38,200 bases of DNA from Gammaproteobacteria bacterium (GTDB lineage Bacteria; Pseudomonadota; Gammaproteobacteria; Pseudomonadales; Azotimanducaceae): positions 1 through 38,200 of the forward strand of contig JAPPIX010000257.1 of assembly GCA_028820495.1 (NCBI GenBank). The letters run 5' to 3'. The position numbers were made by a program, and so were the translations under genes. Positions 10,943 through 18,635 of this stretch are shown in pieces. The notes under the pieces were generated by a model. That model ran no database searches. It had not been told where the DNA came from and worked only from the letters and a program-made list of their open reading frames with translations. How positions within the stretch are numbered: position 1 is the first letter of the stretch; each line of letters begins with the position of its first letter.

Positions 10943-11809
10943 TCAGTCATCGGTTCCCTTGGCATCCTGCTCGGCCCACCAGTCACCCCCTAGGGCGACG
11001 CGGCGAACGGCGACTGTGTCCGTCGGGTCGTGCCCCACATCGTGCGCCGGGGCCGGAACGTCCTGTACGGTGTTGGTCAAGCGGCCGAGGCCCGTAACCT
11101 CCACTTCCACCACGTCGCCGGGCTGCATCGGTCGTGAGTTTGCGGGCGTGCCGGTCAGTATGATGTCGCCGGGCAGCAAGGTGATGTGGCGGGAGAGATC
11201 CGCCAACTGGTAGTCGATGCCGAAGGTCATCTCGCTGACGTCGCCCTGCTGAACGACAGCGCCGTTCAGATAAGTGCGCAGGGTCGATTCGCGGATGTCC
11301 ACACCACGCACGATGCCGGGACCGAGGGGGCAGAACCCGTCCATGCCCTTCACCCGGGTCATGCCGCCCGCATCGGTGTCGCGGAAGTCCTGCGCGCCGA
11401 CATCGTTGGCCGGGGCGAACCCGGCGATGTAGTTCCACGCCTCCTCCCGTGGCACGTTTTTCATCGGGGCGCCGATGATCGCCGCCACCTCCCCCTCGTA
11501 GTTGAGGTACTGGCAATTGTCGGGGCGGTTGAGCATGCCGCGATGGGCGTTGACCGCCGTGACCGGCTTCTGGAAATAGGTTGGGGTGACCAGGTCGGGT
11601 GCCCGGAACTCGATGCGGCGCGACTCATAGTTCAGGTGGATGCAGATGATCTTGGTGGGATCGCACGGGGGCAGATAGACGGCTTCGGCTTCGATCATCC
11701 GGCGGCCGTCCATCAACACGAGTTCCTCGCCGTCCACCGTTGTCCATTCCGGCCGGCCTTGGACTAGGATGCGCCGCTGTTCGAGTCGGTCGCCCTTCAA
11801 TACGCTCAT
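10943..11809 (-). CDS. Fumarylacetoacetate hydrolase family protein (HpaG/HpcE-like isomerase or decarboxylase)
   Basis: A 288-residue enzyme of the FAH fold, resembling the C-terminal halves of HpaG/HpcE, which isomerise and decarboxylate the oxidised ring-cleavage product in the homoprotocatechuate pathway. The metal-binding signature is YLNYEGEVAAIIG (Glu-Gly-Glu), followed by the typical GFAPANDVGAQDF and the loop PGDIILTGTP. It is the last gene of the leftward catabolic unit, 18 bp after the aldehyde dehydrogenase, with GGAG six bases before ATG 11809. It is single-domain; bifunctional HpaG proteins have two such domains. It might also be a 4-oxalocrotonate-type decarboxylase or an acylpyruvate hydrolase. 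Confidence 0.85.
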   Translation of the reverse strand: MSVLKGDRLEQRRILVQGRPEWTTVDGEELVLMDGRRMIEAEAVYLPPCDPTKIICIHLNYESRRIEFRAPDLVTPTYFQKPVTAVNAHRGMLNRPDNCQYLNYEGEVAAIIGAPMKNVPREEAWNYIAGFAPANDVGAQDFRDTDAGGMTRVKGMDGFCPLGPGIVRGVDIRESTLRTYLNGAVVQQGDVSEMTFGIDYQLADLSRHITLLPGDIILTGTPANSRPMQPGDVVEVEVTGLGRLTNTVQDVPAPAHDVGHDPTDTVAVRRVALGGDWWAEQDAKGTDD

Positions 11810-11827
11810 GTTCTTCTCCGTTGTTCG

Positions 11828-13333
11828 TCAATGGCCCGCTGCGGGCTCACCGCCGCGAGGGGTAAGCGGGAAGGAGGCAAAGCGGGTCTCCGTGTAGAAC
11901 TCGCGGCTTAGATCCCCGCCCTCCCGGCCGAGGCCGCTGATTTTCATGCCGCCGAACGGCTGGCGCAGGTCGCGGTTGAAGCCGGAGTTGATCCAGATCA
12001 TGCCGGTCTGCAGCCGATGGCTGACGTAGTGGGCCGTATCCTGGGACCCGGTCCAAATGTACCCGGCCAGCCCGTAGTCGGAGTTGTTGGCGATGGCGAT
12101 GGCCTCGTCCGCATCCGCAAAGGGAATGACCGTGGCCACCGGGCCGAAAATCTCCTCCTGGCAGATCCGCGCATCCGGTTGCACATCAACGATCGCCGTG
12201 GGTTCAACGAAGTAGCCCTTGTCGAAACCGCCGGGGCGGCTGCCGCCGAAGAGCACTCGGCCTTCCTCGCGGGCAAGGTCCAGATAGCCCATGACCCGCT
12301 CGTACTGCGGCTTGGAGACCAGTGGCCCCAATCTCGTGCCCCGTTCCATCGGATCGCCTGGCTTCCACCCGGCGGCGGCTTTCTCGAACCGTTCGAGAAA
12401 GCGATCGTAGATCTCGTTCTGCACGAGGATGCGGGAGCCCGCCACGCAGACTTGGCCGCTGTTCATGAAGATGCCCATGGCCGCAGCAGGCACCGCCTTA
12501 TCGAGATCGGCGTCCGCGAAGACGATGTTGGCCGACTTGCCGCCCAACTCGAAGGAGGTTCGCTTCAGCCCGTGCGCAGCCCGTTTGGCAATGTCCCGCG
12601 CCGTGGCTGGCGAACCTGTAAATGAGATGCCGATGACGTCGTCGTGCTCAACCAGCGGCACCCCCGCTTCCTGGCCATAGCCGAGCACCATGTTGTACAC
12701 GCCCGGGGGCAACCCCGCCTCTTCGTAGATCTCGCACAGAACGCCAATCGACAGGGGCGAGTTTTCCGACGGCTTGTGGATCGCCGAGTTGCCGTACGCC
12801 AGGCAAGGCGCCATCTTCCACGTGGACAGCATGATCGGGGCGTTCCACGGCGTGATGAGGCCGAAAACCCCGGCCGGGTCGGTCATGGTGTAGGTCAACA
12901 ACGTATCGTCGCGATTGAAGGCGCGATCGCCCGCCTGCTCCTGCTCTTCAGCGAAGAAGCGCAGATTCCAAGCGGATCGCTCCATCAGCGGATGGGGCCG
13001 GCTGCCGAGGTCCGGGCCGATGGGGCCGCCCATCTCCAAGGTCTGCCGCTGCATGATCTCGGCGGACCGCGCCTCGATCAAGTCTGCCGCACGGAACAGC
13101 ACTTCGCGCCGGAACGACGGCTTCGCGCGCGACCAATCTCCAGCCTCGAACGCATCCTTGGCCGCGCTGACCGCTCGGTCGATATCCGCTGCTTCGCCCC
13201 GGGCGGCAGTGGCAACCGCCTCTTCCGTCGCCGGATTGACAACCTCAAAGCACCCACCGGAAGCGGCATCGACGAATCGCCCCCCGATGTAGTGCTGCGC
13301 GGAACCCGCCCGCATGACATCCGCTTCGCTCAT
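11828..13333 (-). CDS. NAD(P)-dependent aldehyde dehydrogenase, muconic-semialdehyde type
   Basis: A 501-residue ALDH. The catalytic Cys lies in NSGQVCVAGSRILV near residue 297, the general-base Glu in SFELGGKSANIVF, and the cofactor loop is GLITPWNAPIMLSTWK. In meta-cleavage pathways this enzyme oxidises the semialdehyde formed by ring opening to the diacid. The gene fits exactly between a dioxygenase that makes such an aldehyde and an FAH-family enzyme that uses the diacid. Its ATG overlaps the dioxygenase stop in an ATGA (13330-13333), pointing to coupled translation. The family is broad, so the substrate is inferred from context. Confidence 0.88.
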   Translation of the reverse strand: MSEADVMRAGSAQHYIGGRFVDAASGGCFEVVNPATEEAVATAARGEAADIDRAVSAAKDAFEAGDWSRAKPSFRREVLFRAADLIEARSAEIMQRQTLEMGGPIGPDLGSRPHPLMERSAWNLRFFAEEQEQAGDRAFNRDDTLLTYTMTDPAGVFGLITPWNAPIMLSTWKMAPCLAYGNSAIHKPSENSPLSIGVLCEIYEEAGLPPGVYNMVLGYGQEAGVPLVEHDDVIGISFTGSPATARDIAKRAAHGLKRTSFELGGKSANIVFADADLDKAVPAAAMGIFMNSGQVCVAGSRILVQNEIYDRFLERFEKAAAGWKPGDPMERGTRLGPLVSKPQYERVMGYLDLAREEGRVLFGGSRPGGFDKGYFVEPTAIVDVQPDARICQEEIFGPVATVIPFADADEAIAIANNSDYGLAGYIWTGSQDTAHYVSHRLQTGMIWINSGFNRDLRQPFGGMKISGLGREGGDLSREFYTETRFASFPLTPRGGEPAAGH

Positions 13334-14205
13334 GACGCCGCCCCCGGGTCGAATCGATGGCCGTAGGTGTCGCGAACGTAGTACTCGGACTCAAAGGTCG
13401 CCGGGCGCGCGCCGCAACCGACCTCGACCATGAATCCAGATGGCGACGCGCAGTAGAAGGAGAACATCTGGTCGTTGGCGTGCTTGCCCAGTGAAATCAC
13501 GATGGGATGGCTCTGCTTGATCCGCTCATAGGTGTGGAACACGTCATCGAAGTTATCGACCTCAAACATGACGTGGTTGATCCGGCCCCTCGGAGGCATC
13601 CCGAAGGCGAGCGAGTGGTCGCGGGTGCCGCAATCCATGAACATGATCTCCATCGGCTGGCCGTCCGGCGCTTTCATGAGGTATTCGAGGCCGCCGCGCA
13701 TGCCCAGCAGCCGGTAGAACCGCCAAACCTCCTCAAGCCCCCGGTGGGCAATGATCATGTGGCCGAGACCGCCATCGCCGGTGACGAATTTGCCGTACAT
13801 GCCGCGACCCGGATGGAACGGCAGGTGGGTATCGACCCGGGGGCCGTGGAAGAGCTCGATGGGGTTGCCCGCGGGGTCCTCGAAGCACATGAGCTCAAGC
13901 ACGCACCGCTGCCGGGCCAGTTCGGTCGGGGCGATTTCGTAGCTGATGCCGTTCTCGTCAAGGATTGAACGCAGGCCCCGAAACTCCTCGGCGCCCGCCA
14001 CCCGCAGCCCGATGCCGGTCAGGTCGTCAGCCCCGTCCTGCTCCAGGATGACCCGGTGGTGCCAGAGGTCCATCCTCAGAAAAAGCGTGTTGTCATCGCT
14101 GTCCGGATGAACCTGAAGGCCGATTCCCTCACTGGCGAACGTTCGCCACGCATCGAGATCCGAAACCCCGAATCTCGCATAGCCCAGTTCGATTACTGCG
14201 GTCAT
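13330..14205 (-). CDS. Type I extradiol ring-cleavage dioxygenase, BphC class
   Basis: A two-domain VOC-fold enzyme of 291 residues that opens a catechol ring using Fe(II) and O2. Ligands are H149 (GLGHM), H211 (RINHVMF) and E261 (GFMVEVG). The acid-base residues H197, H242 and Y251 are also present, almost at the same spacing as in BphC of Burkholderia LB400 (H146, H210, E260, H195, H241, Y250). ATG 14205 is preferred over an upstream start at 14235 because GGAGGT lies seven bases before it. It overlaps the HpaB-like gene and the aldehyde dehydrogenase by ATGA. No C-C hydrolase of BphD type is nearby, so the product is more likely an aldehyde than a ketone. Confidence 0.92.
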   Translation of the reverse strand: MTAVIELGYARFGVSDLDAWRTFASEGIGLQVHPDSDDNTLFLRMDLWHHRVILEQDGADDLTGIGLRVAGAEEFRGLRSILDENGISYEIAPTELARQRCVLELMCFEDPAGNPIELFHGPRVDTHLPFHPGRGMYGKFVTGDGGLGHMIIAHRGLEEVWRFYRLLGMRGGLEYLMKAPDGQPMEIMFMDCGTRDHSLAFGMPPRGRINHVMFEVDNFDDVFHTYERIKQSHPIVISLGKHANDQMFSFYCASPSGFMVEVGCGARPATFESEYYVRDTYGHRFDPGAAS

Positions 14206-15701
14206 TTCCTGTACCTCCGTGTTTCTTGATTGCAACCGTCCCCGAGATCATAGCGGGCGGCCATTTCGTCCGTTGCCCGCCAGAACTCGGGCACGGCCTC
14301 CCACTCAGCGGTTTGCTGGGCGCGCATGTGCGCGAGCGCGTAGTTTCTCGGCGCGGAGGCCAGATAGAAGCGCTCGTAGAGTTCCATCCGGCCGCCTAGG
14401 CCGGAGCCCACCATGTCCCAAGCCGTGCGGAACAGGCGGGCGCGTTCGGCCGCCGGGATTCCGTCGGCGCCACCGAGGTAGTTCTCCAGCAATGGCTCGA
14501 GCGCTTCGTCGTCGAAGTCGGCGCTGGCCGGCGTGGCCAGCAGGTTGTGCGAGCCAAGCGTCTTGAGGATGTCGTTCACCCGGACCATCCAGCCGGGCAT
14601 GGTGGGGCGCAGTGCGAAGAACGGACGTTCGTCGCAAATCCAAGTGCCATCGCCATAGTCCGAGGCGCCGTCCTCGGCAGCTTTGAGCGCCGCCCGGGTC
14701 AGTTCGGCGTAGGACCAGAGCTCACCGAGCATGTGGGTGACTTCGCCGCGTTTCTGCTGTCCGGTCACTTTGGCGATGCGGTTGGCCAAGTCGTAGGCGA
14801 ACTCCAGCTTGACCAGCGCCCGAATCACCGTCTGCTGCATGATGTTGCCCGTCCAGCCGTTGCGCATGGCGGTATTGAAAACGGTTGGATTGGCGTTGCA
14901 GAACACGCGGTGCTTCGGCACTTCGACTTGATCGAACACGATGAAGGCGTCCTGCTCGTCGAAGCGGCTGGAGAACGGATGATCGAAAACGTTGCGGCTG
15001 ACGCCGTAGTGGTCCCGGCAGAGCACTTTCAGGCCCGGCGCATCCATGGGCACGGAGAAGGCGATGGCAACGTCGGGTTGATCCTCGGGTATGGGGTGCC
15101 CCGGATAGACGGCCAGTTCATCGGCAAACGGCCCCAGCGTCGCCAGAATGCGGGCGCCGGACACCACGATCGAATCGGCGGTCTCGTCCACTTTGCGCAG
15201 CGCCAGTTGCCCATTGACGCCTTCGTAGTCCGGAATTCGCTTGTCAAGGACGGGGTGCACGATGGTGTGGGTGAGGGCTAGGTCCTTGGCGGCGATCTCC
15301 TTCTGGAAGGCGCAGAGATTCTCCTGCCACTCTTCGTTGCCCGCTTGCCGCCAGATGCTCGGCTGGCCGGCAAATCCGGCAAAGGTCACGTTCAGGTAGT
15401 CGGGGGTCCTGCCCAGCATCCCAACGCTGTACTTCGCCAAGGTGTGGAGGCACTCATGCCGGCGGGCCAGATCTTCTCGGCACCGGGGGATGAGGTGGCT
15501 GACGCTCGCAACCCCGCCTTCATGCGCCATCAGGCAAGCGTCGGCGTGGTCGTTCTGCCAGTCGAAGTACCCGGCCATGCCGGCCAGGGAGCCCTTGAAC
15601 AGCTCATGGGAGGTGACATCGCGCACCGCCTCGCCATTCACCCAGACCGAGCGGTTGTCGCGCAATCCGCTGAGGTACTGGTTACCGGTTCTTGCAGACA
15701 T
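14202..15701 (-). CDS. HpaB-family FADH2-dependent phenol monooxygenase
   Basis: A 499-residue oxygenase of the 4-hydroxyphenylacetate 3-hydroxylase (HpaB) family, close to the usual length of about 520. It should hydroxylate a phenol next to the hydroxyl group, making the catechol for the next gene. Recognisable are the N-terminal TGNQYLSGLRDNRSVWVNGE, the central HPFSSRFDEQDAFIVFDQV followed by EVPKHRVF, and LGSHNLLATPASADFD near the C-terminus. These two-component enzymes need reduced flavin from a separate reductase; no HpaC-like gene is present, so the azoreductase at 21184 is a candidate. AGGAAA lies six bases before ATG 15701. The stop overlaps the dioxygenase start. Confidence 0.9.
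   Translation of the reverse strand: MSARTGNQYLSGLRDNRSVWVNGEAVRDVTSHELFKGSLAGMAGYFDWQNDHADACLMAHEGGVASVSHLIPRCREDLARRHECLHTLAKYSVGMLGRTPDYLNVTFAGFAGQPSIWRQAGNEEWQENLCAFQKEIAAKDLALTHTIVHPVLDKRIPDYEGVNGQLALRKVDETADSIVVSGARILATLGPFADELAVYPGHPIPEDQPDVAIAFSVPMDAPGLKVLCRDHYGVSRNVFDHPFSSRFDEQDAFIVFDQVEVPKHRVFCNANPTVFNTAMRNGWTGNIMQQTVIRALVKLEFAYDLANRIAKVTGQQKRGEVTHMLGELWSYAELTRAALKAAEDGASDYGDGTWICDERPFFALRPTMPGWMVRVNDILKTLGSHNLLATPASADFDDEALEPLLENYLGGADGIPAAERARLFRTAWDMVGSGLGGRMELYERFYLASAPRNYALAHMRAQQTAEWEAVPEFWRATDEMAARYDLGDGCNQETRRYRK
14213..14218 (-). promoter_or_regulatory. Shine-Dalgarno site that sets the dioxygenase start
   Basis: GGAGGT on the minus strand, seven bases before ATG 14205. 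It lies within the last codons of the HpaB-like gene and decides for 14205 over the upstream in-frame start at 14235, which has no such site. Confidence 0.75.
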
Positions 15702-15734
15702 TAGTTTCCTTTTTTAGGTTGCGGCACAGGACGA

Positions 15735-16553
15735 CTAGTTTCCTTGATCGCGGGTCAAGGTTGCCATCTGAATCGGGATAAATCCGACGTCGACGATTGA
15801 TTGACCGTTATCCGCCATCAGAATGGTCCCTGTGACACAGGCAGAAGCATCCGTTGCCAGGAACTCGATGCAACGTGCAACGTCATCGGGCGCTGCCATG
15901 CCGCTGATGGGATTGAACTGCGTCAGCTTGTTCTGCGCCTCTTCACGAGAAAGGCCATGCGCGCGCATCAGCAGCCCTACAGCCGGATCGGTCATTGGTG
16001 TATCGACCCAGCCCGGGCAAATGGTGTTCACTCGAATGCCGTCGGGTCCGTAGTCCCGTGCCATGGACCGCGTCAGCCCGAGCAGCGCCGCCTTGGTCGT
16101 ACCGTAGGCCGCTGCTTCAAGCGCGCCGAACAGGCCGCCAATGGAGGAAACGTTTACGATTGCTCCACCGCCACGCTGCCTGAGGTAGGGCACGGCTTCG
16201 CGGGCAATGCGAAACGCACCATTCAAGTTGACCTCAACCATCCGATTCCAGCTATCGTCATCAAGCTCGTCAACACGCCCCCGATCACTAATCGCTGCAT
16301 TGTTGACCACGACATCCAAGCCACCGCACTTCGACACAAGTTCCTCAACCGCCTGTTTCACAGCCGCCGAATCGGCGACGTCACAGGGTAAGGGAATGGC
16401 GCCTGTTTCGTTCCCCAGTGCATCCAACAGGTCGGCGCGCCGGCCAACTATGCCGACGGCGGCGCCCTGCGACCTGAACCGGCGGGTGACCGCTTCCCCG
16501 ATGCCGGACCCTGCCCCGGTAACCAGGGCAATCTTTCCGGTCATGTCAGTCAT
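15735..16553 (-). CDS. Short-chain dehydrogenase/reductase (SDR)
   Basis: A 272-residue classical SDR. The cofactor motif is TGAGSGIG (12-19), followed by DVAD (58-61), NNAA (84-87) and the catalytic S137, Y150 and K154 (YGTTK). The segment IVGRRADLL shows Arg residues after the second strand, where an acidic residue would mark NAD preference, so NADP(H) is more likely. It sits 10 bp after the luciferase-like gene and 33 bp before the HpaB-like gene, in one unit. It probably oxidises an alcohol or reduces a ketone on the side chain of the aromatic substrate before or after hydroxylation; the exact step is unknown. Confidence 0.9.
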   Translation of the reverse strand: MTDMTGKIALVTGAGSGIGEAVTRRFRSQGAAVGIVGRRADLLDALGNETGAIPLPCDVADSAAVKQAVEELVSKCGGLDVVVNNAAISDRGRVDELDDDSWNRMVEVNLNGAFRIAREAVPYLRQRGGGAIVNVSSIGGLFGALEAAAYGTTKAALLGLTRSMARDYGPDGIRVNTICPGWVDTPMTDPAVGLLMRAHGLSREEAQNKLTQFNPISGMAAPDDVARCIEFLATDASACVTGTILMADNGQSIVDVGFIPIQMATLTRDQGN

Positions 16554-16563
16554 GCTTGCGTGC

Positions 16564-17505
16564 CTAGAACCCCTCGGCGACCCGGCTGGTCTTTTCGACT
16601 ACCTCAGCCAGAAACTCTGGGAGCCTCGCCAAGTCATCCAGAAACTGGCTCGGCTTGATCACAAAGCTCCGGACACCCCTAACCAACTGCCGCTCAAGCG
16701 TGCTGAGCGCACCATCGAGGTCGGCTACGGAGTCCGGCGATTCGAATCGTCCGACAAGCCCACCGATAAACTCCAGTTCCGACAGGTCCCGGCCCGCTGC
16801 CCTCATGGCGTCGGCGATCCTCGCGAGGTCTTCGGGGCTGGTCGGCCCCGTGCCCATGAACCCCGATCCATACTCCACAAGTCGTCGAAGCATGTTGTCG
16901 TTGACTGCACCCCCCCCAAACCAGAGCGTCGGTCCCCCGGCGCGATAGGGGCCGGGCTCCAGCCAGACGTTCTCGAATTCATAGAAGTCACCCCGGAAGC
17001 TGGCTGGAGACCCAGCCCAAACCGTCCGCATCACCTTGAGCTGTTCGTCGAGAATCCGGCCCCGCCGTCGAAAAGGCACCTGCAGTGCCTGGTACTCGCT
17101 TTCGTGCCAGCTTACGGTCGGCAGCACCACCAGTCTCCCCTGTGCCAGCAGGTCCAGCGTCGCGAGTTCCTTGGCGAGCAACAACGGATGCCTGAGCGGG
17201 GCAATCATCGCTGTGCTGAGTATTCGAATCCGCGAAGTTCTCGCTGCTATGCCTGACATGAGCACAATATTGCTTGGCCATGCCGTCGAAGGGTGCTGGG
17301 TTCCGGGTCCGACAAACTCGCGGATGTTGAAGGGTTCGCCGTTCGAATCCGCGCCCTGACCCAGCACGATGTGGTCACTGATGATCACGCCATCAAAGCC
17401 GGCCTGTTCAGCCGCCACCGCCATCTGGACCTGACCCGGCAAGTCGCGCGGGTCGATCAATGTCCAGTTCTCGCTCAGTGTGAGCAGGAGTTTGATATCT
17501 GCCAT
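16564..17505 (-). CDS. Luciferase-like (LLM) flavin-dependent oxidoreductase
   Basis: A 313-residue TIM-barrel protein of the bacterial luciferase superfamily, whose members use FMNH2 or F420. Family landmarks are AEQAGFDGVIISDHIV near residues 32-47, the segment ARTSRIRILSTAMIAPLRHP in the middle, and GGPTLWFGG. It most resembles the group usually annotated as F420-dependent or alkanal-type monooxygenases, but no F420 synthesis gene is seen and the cofactor is open. It might perform a Baeyer-Villiger-type or side-chain oxidation. It lies 81 bp after the Rieske gene and just before the SDR. A weak AAAGGG precedes ATG 17505. Confidence 0.85.
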   Translation of the reverse strand: MADIKLLLTLSENWTLIDPRDLPGQVQMAVAAEQAGFDGVIISDHIVLGQGADSNGEPFNIREFVGPGTQHPSTAWPSNIVLMSGIAARTSRIRILSTAMIAPLRHPLLLAKELATLDLLAQGRLVVLPTVSWHESEYQALQVPFRRRGRILDEQLKVMRTVWAGSPASFRGDFYEFENVWLEPGPYRAGGPTLWFGGGAVNDNMLRRLVEYGSGFMGTGPTSPEDLARIADAMRAAGRDLSELEFIGGLVGRFESPDSVADLDGALSTLERQLVRGVRSFVIKPSQFLDDLARLPEFLAEVVEKTSRVAEGF

Positions 17506-17586
17506 CGCCCTTTACCTGAATTGCTTGGATTCCAATGCGTCTGCCACGTCAATTTCGACGCTCTCGGTGGCGTGCGGGTCTCCGCC

Positions 17587-18618
17587 TCATCCACCGGACA
17601 GCTTGTGCTGCAATCCGTGAAAGTAGGTGATCGCCCAGTCATGGGAGGAAGGCATGACGTCCGGTCGCGTCGATTCAATGATCTTCTGTTGCGCCTCGAT
17701 CATGGCTTTGTCTTCGAGAAACGCCTGCATCGCAACCGCCGCCTGCCGTTCGCGTTCCTGCTCGTCGCCGCATGACCGATGAGGGCCGGCTGAAAAGAAG
17801 TACCTCGATCTCCCTCGGGACAGGGGCGTCACCGCCTGACTGCTGCCGCTGACTCCCCCGATGGCGGCACTGCGATCGGGTTGGGCGTACTCGAGGTGTT
17901 CCGCCGTTCCCGCTTCGAACAAGCCGGTCCACAGCACCAGCACGCCTGGCACCAGGAAGTCGTAGGTCAAGAGCACGTCCACGGCGCTGTTCTGCCCTGC
18001 CTGCCCAGGCGGTGAACGGGTGCCGGTTGTCCATTTCGAGTAGCGCAATCCACGGGGCAGCGTTTCCCAGCGGGGATGGGAGTAGGCGAATTCCGACCCC
18101 GAACCAAAGCTCTCCGAATGAACATAGGTGAGGTGGCTGAAGTCGAGCAAGTTGTCGAGGATCAGCGAGGCTTCGGCCTCGTAGTCCAGTTGGCCAGGCA
18201 CCAGCAGGTAGTCGGGGTCGTCCAGATCGAAGACATCAGGAATCAAGTCGAGATCGGCCGCTTCGGTGTCCCCCATCCACAACCATATCCATCCAGAGCG
18301 ACTTGCGACGGGGTAGGTTTTCACGCGCGCATGGTCGGGCACCGAGTCCTGCCCCGGAATTTCCACTACGGACCCGGCAGCGGAGTACAGAAAGCCGTGG
18401 TACATGCACCGCAGATTGCCGCCCTCGCAGCGGCCCAGCGACAGGGGCGCCGCACGGTGGACGCAACGATCCTCGAACGCAACCAGCTCGCCGTTCGATC
18501 GCCAGAGCGCAATCGGCTCGCCCATGACCTCGACCGGCAGGGGCTTGCCCGATGCCTGATCAAGGTCCTTCGACCAAGCGGCCACATACCATGCGTTGCG
18601 CGGATACCCTGTTTCCAT
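17587..18618 (-). CDS. Rieske oxygenase, vanillate O-demethylase (VanA)-like
   Basis: A 343-residue Rieske oxygenase of the VanA/toluenesulfonate monooxygenase size class. Rieske ligands are C52-x-H54 and C71-x2-H74. The mononuclear iron site is DNLLDFSHLTYVH, with N153, bridging D156, H159 and H164, and the third ligand probably Asp in FLEDKAMIEAQQK, a segment shared with VanA. Such enzymes remove O-methyl or N-methyl groups or hydroxylate side chains, often exposing a phenol. This fits a step before the HpaB-like hydroxylase. No VanB-type reductase is in the window. The start is ATG 18618, 17 bp after the TonB receptor stop. Confidence 0.9.
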   Translation of the reverse strand: METGYPRNAWYVAAWSKDLDQASGKPLPVEVMGEPIALWRSNGELVAFEDRCVHRAAPLSLGRCEGGNLRCMYHGFLYSAAGSVVEIPGQDSVPDHARVKTYPVASRSGWIWLWMGDTEAADLDLIPDVFDLDDPDYLLVPGQLDYEAEASLILDNLLDFSHLTYVHSESFGSGSEFAYSHPRWETLPRGLRYSKWTTGTRSPPGQAGQNSAVDVLLTYDFLVPGVLVLWTGLFEAGTAEHLEYAQPDRSAAIGGVSGSSQAVTPLSRGRSRYFFSAGPHRSCGDEQERERQAAVAMQAFLEDKAMIEAQQKIIESTRPDVMPSSHDWAITYFHGLQHKLSGG

Positions 18619-18635
18619 GCATGCATCGCCAGCCG

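Noticed and set aside
10943-15701. A standard 4-hydroxyphenylacetate (hpa) operon.
   Set aside because: HpaB-, HpaE- and HpaG-like genes are present, but the dioxygenase is BphC-class, and hpaC, hpaF, hpaH and hpaI are missing; the hpa name would overstate it.
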